From assembly GCA_023252195.1 (NCBI GenBank), contig JAHEXI010000012.1, forward strand, positions 1-64,000: DNA of 64,000 nt. Reading direction: 5' to 3'. The position numbers were made by a program, and so were the translations under genes. Shown here in pieces: positions 8,298-17,941 of this stretch (within the stretch, counting starts at the first letter, position 1; every line of letters begins with the position of its first letter). Source of the stretch: Pseudonocardiales bacterium (GTDB taxonomy: Bacteria; Actinomycetota; Actinomycetes; Mycobacteriales; Pseudonocardiaceae). Below the pieces are notes generated by a model. That model had not been told where the DNA came from, did no database searches, and saw only the letters and a program-made list of their open reading frames with translations.

Positions 8298-10138
8298 GCG
8301 ACGTCGTCCCCGACCTCGACACCATCGAGTTCGACCAGCTGGTCGAGCTGGCGCGCGGCGAGATCCCCCGCTACGCGCCCGACTGGACCGACCACAACCT
8401 GCACGACCCCGGCATGACCCTGATCGACCTCCTGGCCTGGGTCGTCGACCAGCAGGTCTTCCGGGCGGGCCTCGTCGGCGGTCGGTACCGCCGCGCGTTC
8501 GCCGCCCTTCTCGGGCAGCAGCCCACCGGCCCGACCCCCGCCCGCGGCCTGATCTGGCCCGTCAGCCCGCTGCCGGCGGGGCGGATCGTGCAGGCCGCGA
8601 CGGAGGTGGTCTGCCTGCAGCACCTCGACGTGGACTTCGCGCTCGACACCGATGTGGAGCTCTACCTCCCGCCTGCCGCCCTCGACGGCATCGGCCTCAC
8701 CCGCGACGGCGTCGAGTCGCCTGCGCCGCCCACCGGAGGTGGGTCGTGGGCACTCGGGCGTCCCGCGGACAGCGTGGTGACGCTCCGATTCGACGGGCCG
8801 CTCGGCGCGGCGGGGCCCGCGCAGGTCGCGCTGGGCATCGAGGTGACGCCGCCCCCCAGCCCACCGCCCGCCGACCGGCCGTGGGGCCCGGTCCGGTACG
8901 CCTACCGGGTCGGGGCGGCCAGGTGGCGCGAACTGGCGGTCGTGCGCGACGGCACGGCGGGGCTGGCCAATACGGGCGTCGTCGTCTTAGCGGTGCCCCC
9001 GGCGGGCACCGCTACCGGCGGCGCCGAGCTGCGGCTCACGTTCGACCGGGGGTTCTTCCCCGTGGCCCCGCAGATCCGGGCCGCGGCGATCAACGTGCTC
9101 CCGGTCGTGCAGCGCCGCTGGGACGCGGCCGCCGTGCTGGGCACGGGCACCGGCCAACCCGACCAAGTGATCGTGCTGGACACCACCGATCTCCTCGGGG
9201 CGCCGGAGGTCCGGGTCGGGGACGAGCCGTGGGAGGGGCGGCTCGACTTCGTCCGGTCCGGCCCTGACGACCCGCACTACGTCGTCTTCGGCGACCACGT
9301 GCTGTTCGGCAACGGGGTCAACGGCCGCCGTCCGGGGACCGGGGCCGGGATCCGTCACACCGGGCTCGTCCGCACGCTCGGCATGGCCGGGAACCTGCGA
9401 CCCGGCCTGTCGTGGGCGGTGCCCGCGCTGGGGCCGCAGGCTTACGGGCAGAACCGGGAGGTCCTCGCGGACGGCGCCGACCGCATGACGCCCGACAACC
9501 TCGCCCGCGCCGCTCGGCAGGCCGCGGTCGCCCGCGCGGCCCTGCTGACCGACGCCGAGCTGGTGGCGGCCGCGAGCGGGCTCACCGGCATGGCCGTCGC
9601 CCGCGCCGAGGTGCTGCCCCGGTTCGACCGCAGGCTGAGCGGCCACCCCGTGGACGGAACGCGGACGCTCGTCGTCGTTCCCCACCAGCCGCCGTGGTCG
9701 GGCCGCGGGCGGCCACCGACCCCGGTGTGGCCCGCGCAGGGCTACCTCGACGCGGTAGCGGCCCGGCTCGCGCCCCGGCGGGTGCTGGGCGAACGGCTCG
9801 TCGTGCAGGGTCCGGCCGTGGTGGCCGTCGACGTGGCGGTGACGGTGACCATCGCCGCCGGGGCGGTGGCCGCCGACGTCGAGTCCGCGGTGCAGGCGGC
9901 GGTCTACCGCAGGCTCGCCGCCGTGGCGTGGCCGCTAGGGCGGGAGCTGACCGTCGTCGACCTGGAGGCTGTCGCCGCAGGCGTACCCGCGGTGGAGCAG
10001 GTCGGGGCGGTGCAGGTGGGCACCGCGGGCGGCCCGCTCGGGACAGACCCGGTCGCCGTGGCGCCGGACGGGCTGATCGTGGCCGAGCGGGTCGAGGTTT
10101 CCTCAGCGGTCGCCGGACGGGCAGGGCGGGCGCGATGA
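8294..10138 (+). CDS. Second baseplate J-like protein (Afp12-like)
   Basis: A 614-residue protein. Its GTG start overlaps the stop of the previous gene (GTGA). The N-terminus has the family block HDPGMTLIDLLAWVVDQQ, and a central VLFGNGVNGRRPGTGAGI corresponds to the FGDG turn of baseplate J. The C-terminus (QYG-like LGPQAYGQNREVLADGADRM, then two alpha/beta segments) follows the same plan as the larger partner. In eCIS the two J-like proteins form the wedge heterodimer of the baseplate. Confidence 0.88.
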   Translation: MSDVVPDLDTIEFDQLVELARGEIPRYAPDWTDHNLHDPGMTLIDLLAWVVDQQVFRAGLVGGRYRRAFAALLGQQPTGPTPARGLIWPVSPLPAGRIVQAATEVVCLQHLDVDFALDTDVELYLPPAALDGIGLTRDGVESPAPPTGGGSWALGRPADSVVTLRFDGPLGAAGPAQVALGIEVTPPPSPPPADRPWGPVRYAYRVGAARWRELAVVRDGTAGLANTGVVVLAVPPAGTATGGAELRLTFDRGFFPVAPQIRAAAINVLPVVQRRWDAAAVLGTGTGQPDQVIVLDTTDLLGAPEVRVGDEPWEGRLDFVRSGPDDPHYVVFGDHVLFGNGVNGRRPGTGAGIRHTGLVRTLGMAGNLRPGLSWAVPALGPQAYGQNREVLADGADRMTPDNLARAARQAAVARAALLTDAELVAAASGLTGMAVARAEVLPRFDRRLSGHPVDGTRTLVVVPHQPPWSGRGRPPTPVWPAQGYLDAVAARLAPRRVLGERLVVQGPAVVAVDVAVTVTIAAGAVAADVESAVQAAVYRRLAAVAWPLGRELTVVDLEAVAAGVPAVEQVGAVQVGTAGGPLGTDPVAVAPDGLIVAERVEVSSAVAGRAGRAR

Positions 10139-12267
10139 CCGTCGTCGACGAGCGGATGTACCGGTTCGCGCTGCCCGCGCAGTGGGCCGCGGGCGCGCGG
10201 CGCAACCTGACGGTGAGCGGCGATCGGCTGGTCGTCCCGGACCAGCTGGCCCTCGTGCCGATCCCGGGCGCGGCCGAGGCGGGGGCGTTGCCCACGGTCG
10301 ACGACAGCGGCGTGCTGCGGTGGCTGCGGCCGTCGCGGCGGCTCGTGCGCAGGCCGCTGCCGGGCACCCGGGGGCCGGTCGTAGGCGGCAGGCTCTACAG
10401 CCCCACACCCGCACGGCGGCTCCTGTCCGGGCGCAGCCTGCTGTGGGTGCTCACCTACCGCGGTCTCGACCGCTACGCCGCGGCCACCCTCCAGCGGCTC
10501 ACCCCGGTTGCCCGCCCTGGCATCTCCGACACCGCCGAGGACGGCCGCGACGGCGTGTGGCTGGTCGAGGTGGGACCCGCGGGCCGGTGGTGGCTGCGGC
10601 ATGTCGACTGTTGGGGGCGCACCTGCCCGCCGCCGATCGCCGTGCCCGGCCCCGAGGGCGGTGCGCCCGCGCTGGCCGTCGCCGGGGATCGGTTGGTCGT
10701 GCTCGATCCGGTGGCCTCGACGGAGGCCTACGTGGTTAACCCGGTCACCGGCGCCGTCACCGCGATAGCGCTCGGCGCTGTGCACCACGGCCGTCCGACG
10801 CTGGTGACCGGGGCCCGGGGGGCACGGATCCACCTGCTCACGGCCCTGTCCGACGACCGCGCCGTCTACCAGGCGGTGAGCCTTACCGGCAACGTCGAGG
10901 ACCACCAGGAGCTCGACCTGCCGCTCGGACGGCCGACGGCACTGGTCGGCGGCCCGGCGGGGCTCGTCGTCGCCTGCGCGCGCGGCCTCGCCGACATCGC
11001 GGCGCGGCCGGGCCCCACCGGCGCGCGAACGTCGACCTTCATCACCCCGGCACTGGTCTCGCCGCCGGGGCCGCGGGCGGGCTGGAACCGGGCCGAGATC
11101 GACGTGGTGCTCCCCGTGGGCACGGCGATGGACGTCACCTGGGCCGCGTCCGACGACGCATGGACGACGGATCGGGCGGCGGACCTGCTCGGCGGGCCGG
11201 TGCCTGCGGACCTCGTCGACCAGCTGGACGCGCTGCTGCCGTGGCGCGATGACGAGGCCGTCGCCTACCCCGGGGTGTCCGACACCGGCGAGGTCGAGCA
11301 GCTGGCGGCCCCGCTCGACGACGCGGTCGCGTCCACACTCTGGCTCCGCGTGCGGCTGCACACACCTCCCGGGCGCACCCCGCTCGCCCTCGTCGCCCTG
11401 CGCGTGCGCTACCCCGACGTCACCTACCTCGACGACCTGCCCGCCGTCTACCGGGAGGACCCGCAGGCCGCCGCGGAGCTGCGGCACATCCTGGCCCCCT
11501 ACGAGCTGCTGTTCGACGGTCTCGACGCCAAACTGGCCGCCCTCCCCGACGGCATCGACCCGGCCACCGCGGACGACGCCCACACCGACTACCTGCTGAG
11601 CTGGCTGGGGTTCCCACCGCTGGGCGACCTGCCCGCCCGGATCCGGTCGGCGCTGCTGGCGCAGGCCGCGGACCTGCTCGATCAGCGTGGCACGCACCGG
11701 GGCCTGCAGCTGTTGCTGGACCTGGTGACCGACAAGCGGGCCACCGTGACCGACAGCGCCGACGAGCCCGTCGCATGGTTCCTCGGCGCGGGCGGCGGCC
11801 CGTCGGTCGGGGCGGCGGCCGGGCGCCTGGGCGTCGACACGGTGAGCCGGGCGCAGCGGCCTCCGCCCGCCCGGGCGGGCCGCATGGTCCTCGGCAGCAC
11901 TCCCCTGGGGCGGGGCTGCCCGGACCCGGAGCTCGTGCTGGCTGAGCGGGCCGCCACGGTGACGGTCACCGTCGAGGTCGACCGGGCGGAGCGGACGGCG
12001 CTACAGCCGGTGATCGAACGGTTGGTGCCCGCGTTCGTCCCCGCCCACTGCCGTCTGCAGGTCCGCTACACCTCCGCGGACGCCGCCGACCGCAGCAGGC
12101 GGCTGGACGTCGACTTCCCGCTCGACGCGGCGGCGCTGCACAGCGACGTGCACTGGCGCCTCGGCGCCACGACCCGGCCCGGCGCGTGGACCCTGCCCGC
12201 GCCGCCGTGTCACCCGGTCGTCCTCGACCACGGCGCCCCCCTGGGCGGCCCCCAGCGACTGCACTAG
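10135..12267 (+). CDS. gpI-like phage tail protein of the eCIS baseplate
   Basis: A 710-residue protein starting at an ATG that overlaps the previous stop (ATGA). Residues 1-420 form a large beta-rich domain. The C-terminal third carries the conserved tail-protein domain: VTYLDDLPAVYREDPQAAAE, YELLFDGLDAKLAALP, then the LLDQRGTHRGLQLLLDLVT helix pair. This domain is found in eCIS tail proteins that follow baseplate J genes. The open frame extends upstream to 9412, but that section shadows the J-like gene. Confidence 0.85.
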   Translation: MTVVDERMYRFALPAQWAAGARRNLTVSGDRLVVPDQLALVPIPGAAEAGALPTVDDSGVLRWLRPSRRLVRRPLPGTRGPVVGGRLYSPTPARRLLSGRSLLWVLTYRGLDRYAAATLQRLTPVARPGISDTAEDGRDGVWLVEVGPAGRWWLRHVDCWGRTCPPPIAVPGPEGGAPALAVAGDRLVVLDPVASTEAYVVNPVTGAVTAIALGAVHHGRPTLVTGARGARIHLLTALSDDRAVYQAVSLTGNVEDHQELDLPLGRPTALVGGPAGLVVACARGLADIAARPGPTGARTSTFITPALVSPPGPRAGWNRAEIDVVLPVGTAMDVTWAASDDAWTTDRAADLLGGPVPADLVDQLDALLPWRDDEAVAYPGVSDTGEVEQLAAPLDDAVASTLWLRVRLHTPPGRTPLALVALRVRYPDVTYLDDLPAVYREDPQAAAELRHILAPYELLFDGLDAKLAALPDGIDPATADDAHTDYLLSWLGFPPLGDLPARIRSALLAQAADLLDQRGTHRGLQLLLDLVTDKRATVTDSADEPVAWFLGAGGGPSVGAAAGRLGVDTVSRAQRPPPARAGRMVLGSTPLGRGCPDPELVLAERAATVTVTVEVDRAERTALQPVIERLVPAFVPAHCRLQVRYTSADAADRSRRLDVDFPLDAAALHSDVHWRLGATTRPGAWTLPAPPCHPVVLDHGAPLGGPQRLH

Positions 12268-12284
12268 CAACGAAGGAGCGATCG

Positions 12285-13634
12285 ATGCCCACGAAGAACC
12301 CGGCGGAGCGGAGCGCGTGGTCGGCCCGACCCAGCTTCCGGCCCCGCCAGATGCTGACCGCCCACCAGCTCAACGCGGGCCTGGCCGACGAGGTGCGCCG
12401 GGAACGGCTGCTGAACCGGGCCCTGCACGGCTACGGCGTCGTCGTCGGGCTCGGGCTGGCCGTCGACGAAGACGGCAACCTGGTCGTCGAGCGCGGGTGC
12501 GTCGAACTGACCGGCGGGCTCGCCCTGGACCGCCACGGGCGCATGCTCTACTGGAAGGGCGGCCACATCGGGCCGTCCGACATCGTCGGCGAACCCCCGA
12601 CCGCGGCGGGCCGCTACACCCTCAGCGCGCACTTCGCCTCCCACCCGCCGGAGACCGACGGCTGCTTCCCGTTCGCGGGCGAGCGGGCGCAATGGTGGAA
12701 GGAGGGTGTGGTCTTCACCCTGCGGCCGGAGTGCGACCCGGTCGACCGGCGCTGCCCGACCCACCCGGAGGGCGCGTGCATCGGCCACGACGCCTACATG
12801 TGCCGCCGCACCGGCGCCCGCCCCGGCCCCGAGCCCTGGAACGTCCCGGTGAGCCCGGACGTCGGCTGGGTGTTCGCCGAGCCCGGCGAACTGTGCGCCA
12901 CCGGGCTCGACGGCTGGCGGTACGACCCCGAGCCCGAGGTCTGCGTCCCGATCGCCTGCGTGGAGATCCGCGACCTGGCCGACCCCGGCTGCGAGCCGCG
13001 CTACGGGTTCGCAACGGACGCGCCCAACGTCTGCGTGGTGCGGCCCTTCGTCTACCGCAACCCGCTGCTCTACGAGCTGGTGAAAGGCTGCGACGTGCGA
13101 CTACCGCGGGTGCAGCAGATCTCGTGGCAGGACTGGATCGACCGCGGCTGGCGGGAACGGATCCCGTGGGCAGAGTTCGCCGAGCGGATCGCCGAGGGGC
13201 TGGAGATCCGGTTCACCCGCCCGATCCGGATCGCGACGATCCACCACGCCAGCATCTTCGTCACCGTCCTCACCCAGGACGACGACGACTACTGGGTGAG
13301 CCGCACGCTGCCGATGCGCTTCGCCGCGATCGACGAGGAGGGCGACACGGCACGAGGCGTATGCCTCCGCCCGGATCCGGACTGGCTGCAGGCCGAGGTG
13401 ACCGGGCGCCGGTCGGGCCTCTTCGACGGCGCCCGGTTCGAGGTGACGATCCGCGGCCAGCTGCTGCGCGACGCCTGCGGACGCATGCTGGACGCCCGCC
13501 CCCTCGACATCGCGCCCGCCGAGCTCAGACACGAGCGGCCCGGCGGCGACTTCGTTTCGGCGTTCCGTGTCGCGCGCCGCCACCGCGTCGACTACGGCGG
13601 CGACTCCGGCACTGCAGACACCTCCGCGGACTGA
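12285..13634 (+). CDS. eCIS accessory protein with RPRQMLTAHQLN-type N-terminal domain
   Basis: A 449-residue protein; GAAGGAG precedes the ATG by about 8 bases. Residues 15-90 contain RPRQMLTAHQLN, then HGYGVVVGLGLAV and GCVELTGGLALDRHGRML. A matching arrangement occurs in the next gene (FRDGMIVTADDL, then GCGVVCGLTLR and DRGVAIDGHGYPI), so the two proteins share a module. The middle has several cysteines (CFP, CDPVDRRC, CIGHDAYMCRR). No catalytic motif is evident. The two genes sit between tail protein and cargo, which suggests structural or cargo-loading roles. This is inference. Confidence 0.7.
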   Translation: MPTKNPAERSAWSARPSFRPRQMLTAHQLNAGLADEVRRERLLNRALHGYGVVVGLGLAVDEDGNLVVERGCVELTGGLALDRHGRMLYWKGGHIGPSDIVGEPPTAAGRYTLSAHFASHPPETDGCFPFAGERAQWWKEGVVFTLRPECDPVDRRCPTHPEGACIGHDAYMCRRTGARPGPEPWNVPVSPDVGWVFAEPGELCATGLDGWRYDPEPEVCVPIACVEIRDLADPGCEPRYGFATDAPNVCVVRPFVYRNPLLYELVKGCDVRLPRVQQISWQDWIDRGWRERIPWAEFAERIAEGLEIRFTRPIRIATIHHASIFVTVLTQDDDDYWVSRTLPMRFAAIDEEGDTARGVCLRPDPDWLQAEVTGRRSGLFDGARFEVTIRGQLLRDACGRMLDARPLDIAPAELRHERPGGDFVSAFRVARRHRVDYGGDSGTADTSAD

Positions 13635-13658
13635 CCGCCCCGACCCCGAGAGAGAGCC

Positions 13659-14444
13659 ATGACGACCACCGAGAGCACCTACGTGCTTCCCGAGACGACG
13701 AAGCCCACCACCATCGAGGCCGTCAAGTTCCGCGACGGCATGATCGTCACCGCGGACGACCTGGACGCGGCCATGCGCTACCCGACCAGCCTGCTGCGCA
13801 CCGTGTTCCGGGCCTACTTCGGGTGCGGCGTCGTGTGCGGCCTGACGCTGCGGCCCAAGCAGACCGGGGGCGGTGGCTGGATGCTGTGCATCGACCGCGG
13901 GGTGGCCATCGACGGCCACGGCTATCCGATCGAGCTGTGCGCCCCCGTCGAGCTCGACCTGAGCCCCGAGGCGTGCGCCTGCGAGCCGCCGCCCGCGAAG
14001 GTCTGCATCGCCGTGCGGCGCGTCACCTCCGACGAGGCGCCGCGCGACGCCTGCACGTGCGGTCTCGACGAGCCGCCGTGCGACTGCCGCCGGGTCCGCG
14101 ACCACGTCCTGGTGAAGGCGTTCACCGAACCGGAACTTGACGCGCTGGGCGACCGGGTGTGCCGTCGGACCGCGGGCGACAAGACCCCGGTCTGCACCGC
14201 CCTGACCGCCTGCTCGGCCTGCGCCTGCGGGGAGAGCTGGATCCTGCTGGGCTGCGTGACCCTCGGCAAAGACAAGGGGATCGTGGACCCGCCGGACACC
14301 AGCGGGCGGCGATGGGTGAAGCCCGTAGAAGCCCTGTGCGCGGGTCTCGTCGGCCGGATCGGAGCGCTGGAGGATGCGGCGGCTGAGCTTCCCAAGCTGG
14401 TGGAACGGGTGGCCGCCCTCGAAAAGCAAGCTCCAGCGAAGTAG
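13659..14444 (+). CDS. Cysteine-rich eCIS accessory protein, related to the preceding gene
   Basis: A 261-residue protein. Residues 20-90 hold the module shared with the previous protein (FRDGMIVTADDL; GCGVVCGLTLR; DRGVAIDGHGYPIEL). The centre is dense in cysteines (ACACEPPP, CTCGLDEPPCDC, CSACACGESW), at least 14 in about 110 residues, which suggests metal binding or cross-linking. The C-terminal 40 residues form a short coiled coil (GRIGALEDAAAELPKLVERV). A GAGAGA tract is the only weak ribosome-binding site. Function unknown. Confidence 0.65.
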   Translation: MTTTESTYVLPETTKPTTIEAVKFRDGMIVTADDLDAAMRYPTSLLRTVFRAYFGCGVVCGLTLRPKQTGGGGWMLCIDRGVAIDGHGYPIELCAPVELDLSPEACACEPPPAKVCIAVRRVTSDEAPRDACTCGLDEPPCDCRRVRDHVLVKAFTEPELDALGDRVCRRTAGDKTPVCTALTACSACACGESWILLGCVTLGKDKGIVDPPDTSGRRWVKPVEALCAGLVGRIGALEDAAAELPKLVERVAALEKQAPAK

Positions 14445-14446
14445 TC

Positions 14447-17400
14447 GTGCACCCGATGGCTCCGACCCCCGCGTCTCTCACCCACCGGGCAGGCCCCGAA
14501 CGCCGCCCGCCCGCGGCGTCGAACGCTGCGCGGCGACCGACCCCGATGGCGCCCGCCGACCTACAGCGCCGCCTGGGCAACCGCGGCGTGTCGGTCGCGG
14601 TGCGCAGGCGTGCGGCCGGCGCCGCCGCCCCGAGCGCGGTCGGCTCGCCCGCACCGCTCGATGCCGTCGCGTCGGACCGGGCGAAGCGGGTGCTGGAACG
14701 CGCGACTGAAGGCCTCGACGCTGACACCCGTGCCGCGGCGGTGGACGCGGTCACCGACCCCACCGTCAAGCGCGCACCGGTCGGCGATGCCGGGAGCGAG
14801 GAGCCGGAGCCCGTCGAGACGCCCGACGCCGCCGAACCGGCCCCCGCCGAGGACGCGGCCGACGAGGACGGCGGGAGTCCCGATCAGCCGGAGCAGGCCG
14901 CCGAGGGGGGCGGCGCGAGGGGTCGGGAACAGGGTCCATCCTCCGCGGGACCCGGCACCGATCCCGACGCCGAACCCGACGCCGAACCGCGAGCGCCGGT
15001 CGTGCCCGAAACCGGCGCAGGCGCGCTCGGCACCGACGATCTCGTCCTCATCGACGTCGAACTCGCCGAGCACGAGCGCTGGTCGGGCGCGCAGGGCCGG
15101 GTCGGCGCGGCCGCGTCGCTGCAGCGCGCCGAGTTCGTCGGCGAAGCGGTCGGAAGCGGCTTCGCCTCCGGTGTCGCCTCCGGGGCCAAGATGGGCTTGG
15201 GCATGGGCATCGCGACGCGGCTCGTGCCCGCGATCGGTCCCGCGCTCGGCGGGGCGATGGCGCTGCACGGGCTAATAGGGCGCGACTGGGCGGAGACCGG
15301 GGCCACGATCGCCAAGTTCGGCGAGGGCAACGAGGACTACGAGACGCTCGCCAATTCGATCGCGGCCGTCTCGGCGGTCGTCGACACCGTGTCGCAGGTG
15401 CTCACCGTCGTCAACGGGATCGTCGGTGTGGTCCAGACCGCGGCCGAGGTCATTGCCGGGGGCGCGGTCGTGGCGGCTTTCTTCACCTTCGGCGCCACGC
15501 TGGGTGTCGCCGCCGTCGCGGCTGACGTGGTCGCGACGTGCGAGGAAATGTCGCTTGCCATCACCGCAGTCACGGCCGCGCTCGACGGTATCAATAGCGC
15601 CATCCTCCAGCCGTGCGTCGTGCTCTTCCGTGCGCTCCACGCGTTCACGGCTCAGGCTGACCCGCGCGATGTTGAGGCGCAGGGGCAGAGCATTTCGTCG
15701 GCGGCCGAGGCCTCCGGCGCCGCGCTCGGCGGGTGGATAGGCGGCAAGGCCGCGCACGCACGCGCGAAGGCCCACGCGCCCGGCGAGGACCTGCCGCCGT
15801 CGCAGAAGCCGGAGCCGGAGCTGCCGCCGCCCGCGTCGGGTGACGGGCCAACGGTGCGGTTCGAAGAACCGGTCACACCCGCGGCCGCGGCAGATGCAGG
15901 CTCGCCGGCCGCGTCGCCCCCGCCCGTGGCGGCGACGGAGGCGCCTCCAGCGGCCGCGCAGCCGCCGACGTCGGACGGCGAGCAGCTCACGCTGCCGCAC
16001 GTGGACGGGCCGGGCAGCAATCTGCGACCGATCACCGCGCCACTGAAGCTACAGCCCATCAGTGGTACTGAACCCATCCCCCAAGGCCTGGCCCCGGGCG
16101 CGATCGGCAACTACGAGCGCTCCGTCCCCAACCCGCATCCCGCGGCGCTCGCCAGCCAGCCGCCCGGCGCGCCCGGAGCGACGGCGCGTGGCGGCCGCAT
16201 GCCCGCCACCGGACGGCAAGCGGCAGGCGTGTATCTCGAGCATCAGACGTCGGCCGCGGCAGCGCACGAGGTCTTGCCCGGTCACCAGTTCCACGGCCCG
16301 CAAGGGCAGCGGCGCGGCGGGCGGGACACCAAGGAGGCGCTGGTCATCGCGCTGCCCACGTCGGTCAAGACGGCGAAAGACCCCGCGGATGCGGCGCTGT
16401 TGGGCGACGTGCGGGCCCGGAAGGCCCGCGGTGAGGATGTGCCTGCCGTCGAGGTCATCGCGCGGAGCACCAAGATCACCCAGGACGCCATCTCGCAGTC
16501 GGGCGCCAACGTTCCCGGGCAGCAGGTCTCCCGGAACTTCCTCGCCGAGATGGACCAGTTCCACGACCCGCGGTTTGGCTATCAGGAGGTACGTCCGGGC
16601 GAGCCCCTCCCGCCGGGACATCCGTTGGCCGACACGAGCCCCGCGGAGCTCGACGCGTTCCTGGACAGAACGTTCGACCCGTTCATCGTTCCGCCCGAAT
16701 CCGGCGGCAGTCCGCCGTATGGCAGTTCGCCGTATGGCAGTTCGCCGTCCGGCGGTCCATCGTCGGCGCCGCCGGCGCCGGACCCGAACCAGCTGTCCTT
16801 CGACTTCGGCGCGACCCCAGCTGCGGCGTTGACCACGGCCCCCGCGGCGTCGACCACGGCCCCAGCGGCCGTGCCAGAGACGTCGGCCACCGTTCCCACG
16901 GCCGCCCCGTCCGTTGCCCCGTCCGCCGCTCCGCCGGTTCGGCCCGGGTCCGCCCCGCCGGAGGCGACCGGCGGCCCGCTGCCGACGAGCGCGGTCGTCG
17001 CAGCCACCGGCGTCCGCAGGTCGCAGGCGTCGCACCGTGCCCAGCAGGAAGCGACGCACCGGGCCCGCTTCACGCCGGACAACCAGCCCGCCGAAGGCGT
17101 CGAGCGGGTGAACCCGCAGTACCCGCCGCCGCCTGCCACGCCCGCGCAGATTGTGGCGATGCAGAACGAGATCATGAACCTGCTCACCGTCCGGGTGGCC
17201 GCGGAACAGGAGGCGCAACGCGAGGGTGAGCGCCTCGACCGATGCGTGGGGAACCAGGGCCCGATCGCGCAGACCGTCGCCGACACGACGGCCGGGATCT
17301 CCGGCGTGCAGGCGCACGACGCGGCGGTCGCGCGGCGCGCGGCAGTCAACCAGGAGCAGCAGCAGCGCCAGCAGGAGTCGCAGTCGCTCGCGGCCGGATA

Positions 17401-17941
17401 CCCGAGCCGGGCGGCCGGGTTCGCGGTGTTGACCGTTCCCCTGCGCGCGTGGGAAGGATTCACCAGCCTGGCCTCGCACCTACCCGGACGGGCGGGCGCG
17501 GAGATGCTGCGGATGAACACCGAGGCCCAACAGTTGCAGGAGGCGTTCGGTCAGATGGCCGCCAAGATGCTGGGCGTCGACAGCGCGGGCCCGTCGAACG
17601 CGCAGCGGCTGCAGGACGACCAGGGCCGCCTGCAGGCGACCGGCGAGGAGGCGCAGCGGTCCGAGAAGCGACTCGAGACCGCGAGCGCCGGAGCGCAGGG
17701 CCTCCAGCAGGCCAACGAGGAGGCGCTCGCCGAGGCCACCGACCGGCGGAACACGGCCACCGGACGCGCGCAGGAGTCCGGCGACGCGGCGGAGGCCCGC
17801 GAGAAGCAGGCCGACACCCTCGCCGAGCGGCTGCGCGCCTGGGCCGGGCAACACGCAGAGGCGCGGCGGAAAGCCATCGAGGAGACGACCAACCGACTGC
17901 GGAGCAAGGGCCGCACCATCCTGGGGAGCACCGAGCGATGA
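14447..17941 (+). CDS. Candidate eCIS cargo / effector, 1164 aa
   Basis: The start is GTG, two bases after the previous stop, or ATG at 14456. Residues about 35-45 (LQRRLGNRGV) resemble the LQRxxGNxxV motif found near the N-terminus of eCIS-associated cargo. Then come an acidic Pro-rich linker, a Gly/Ala-rich membrane-active-looking stretch (residues about 225-360), and a second Pro-rich linker. A folded segment follows at about 540-740 (GVYLEHQTSAAAAHEVLPGH, RNFLAEMDQFHDPRFGY). After a PYGSS repeat, a long C-terminal coiled coil covers the last 150 residues. I see no recognised toxin active site. The position at the end of the structural operon supports a cargo role, but a tape-measure-like role cannot be excluded. 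Confidence 0.55.
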   Translation: MHPMAPTPASLTHRAGPERRPPAASNAARRPTPMAPADLQRRLGNRGVSVAVRRRAAGAAAPSAVGSPAPLDAVASDRAKRVLERATEGLDADTRAAAVDAVTDPTVKRAPVGDAGSEEPEPVETPDAAEPAPAEDAADEDGGSPDQPEQAAEGGGARGREQGPSSAGPGTDPDAEPDAEPRAPVVPETGAGALGTDDLVLIDVELAEHERWSGAQGRVGAAASLQRAEFVGEAVGSGFASGVASGAKMGLGMGIATRLVPAIGPALGGAMALHGLIGRDWAETGATIAKFGEGNEDYETLANSIAAVSAVVDTVSQVLTVVNGIVGVVQTAAEVIAGGAVVAAFFTFGATLGVAAVAADVVATCEEMSLAITAVTAALDGINSAILQPCVVLFRALHAFTAQADPRDVEAQGQSISSAAEASGAALGGWIGGKAAHARAKAHAPGEDLPPSQKPEPELPPPASGDGPTVRFEEPVTPAAAADAGSPAASPPPVAATEAPPAAAQPPTSDGEQLTLPHVDGPGSNLRPITAPLKLQPISGTEPIPQGLAPGAIGNYERSVPNPHPAALASQPPGAPGATARGGRMPATGRQAAGVYLEHQTSAAAAHEVLPGHQFHGPQGQRRGGRDTKEALVIALPTSVKTAKDPADAALLGDVRARKARGEDVPAVEVIARSTKITQDAISQSGANVPGQQVSRNFLAEMDQFHDPRFGYQEVRPGEPLPPGHPLADTSPAELDAFLDRTFDPFIVPPESGGSPPYGSSPYGSSPSGGPSSAPPAPDPNQLSFDFGATPAAALTTAPAASTTAPAAVPETSATVPTAAPSVAPSAAPPVRPGSAPPEATGGPLPTSAVVAATGVRRSQASHRAQQEATHRARFTPDNQPAEGVERVNPQYPPPPATPAQIVAMQNEIMNLLTVRVAAEQEAQREGERLDRCVGNQGPIAQTVADTTAGISGVQAHDAAVARRAAVNQEQQQRQQESQSLAAGYPSRAAGFAVLTVPLRAWEGFTSLASHLPGRAGAEMLRMNTEAQQLQEAFGQMAAKMLGVDSAGPSNAQRLQDDQGRLQATGEEAQRSEKRLETASAGAQGLQQANEEALAEATDRRNTATGRAQESGDAAEAREKQADTLAERLRAWAGQHAEARRKAIEETTNRLRSKGRTILGSTER

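Noticed and set aside
16700-16760. PYGSS tandem repeat in the cargo gene as a regulatory repeat
   Set aside because: It is in frame and explained as a flexible Pro/Gly/Ser linker in the protein.
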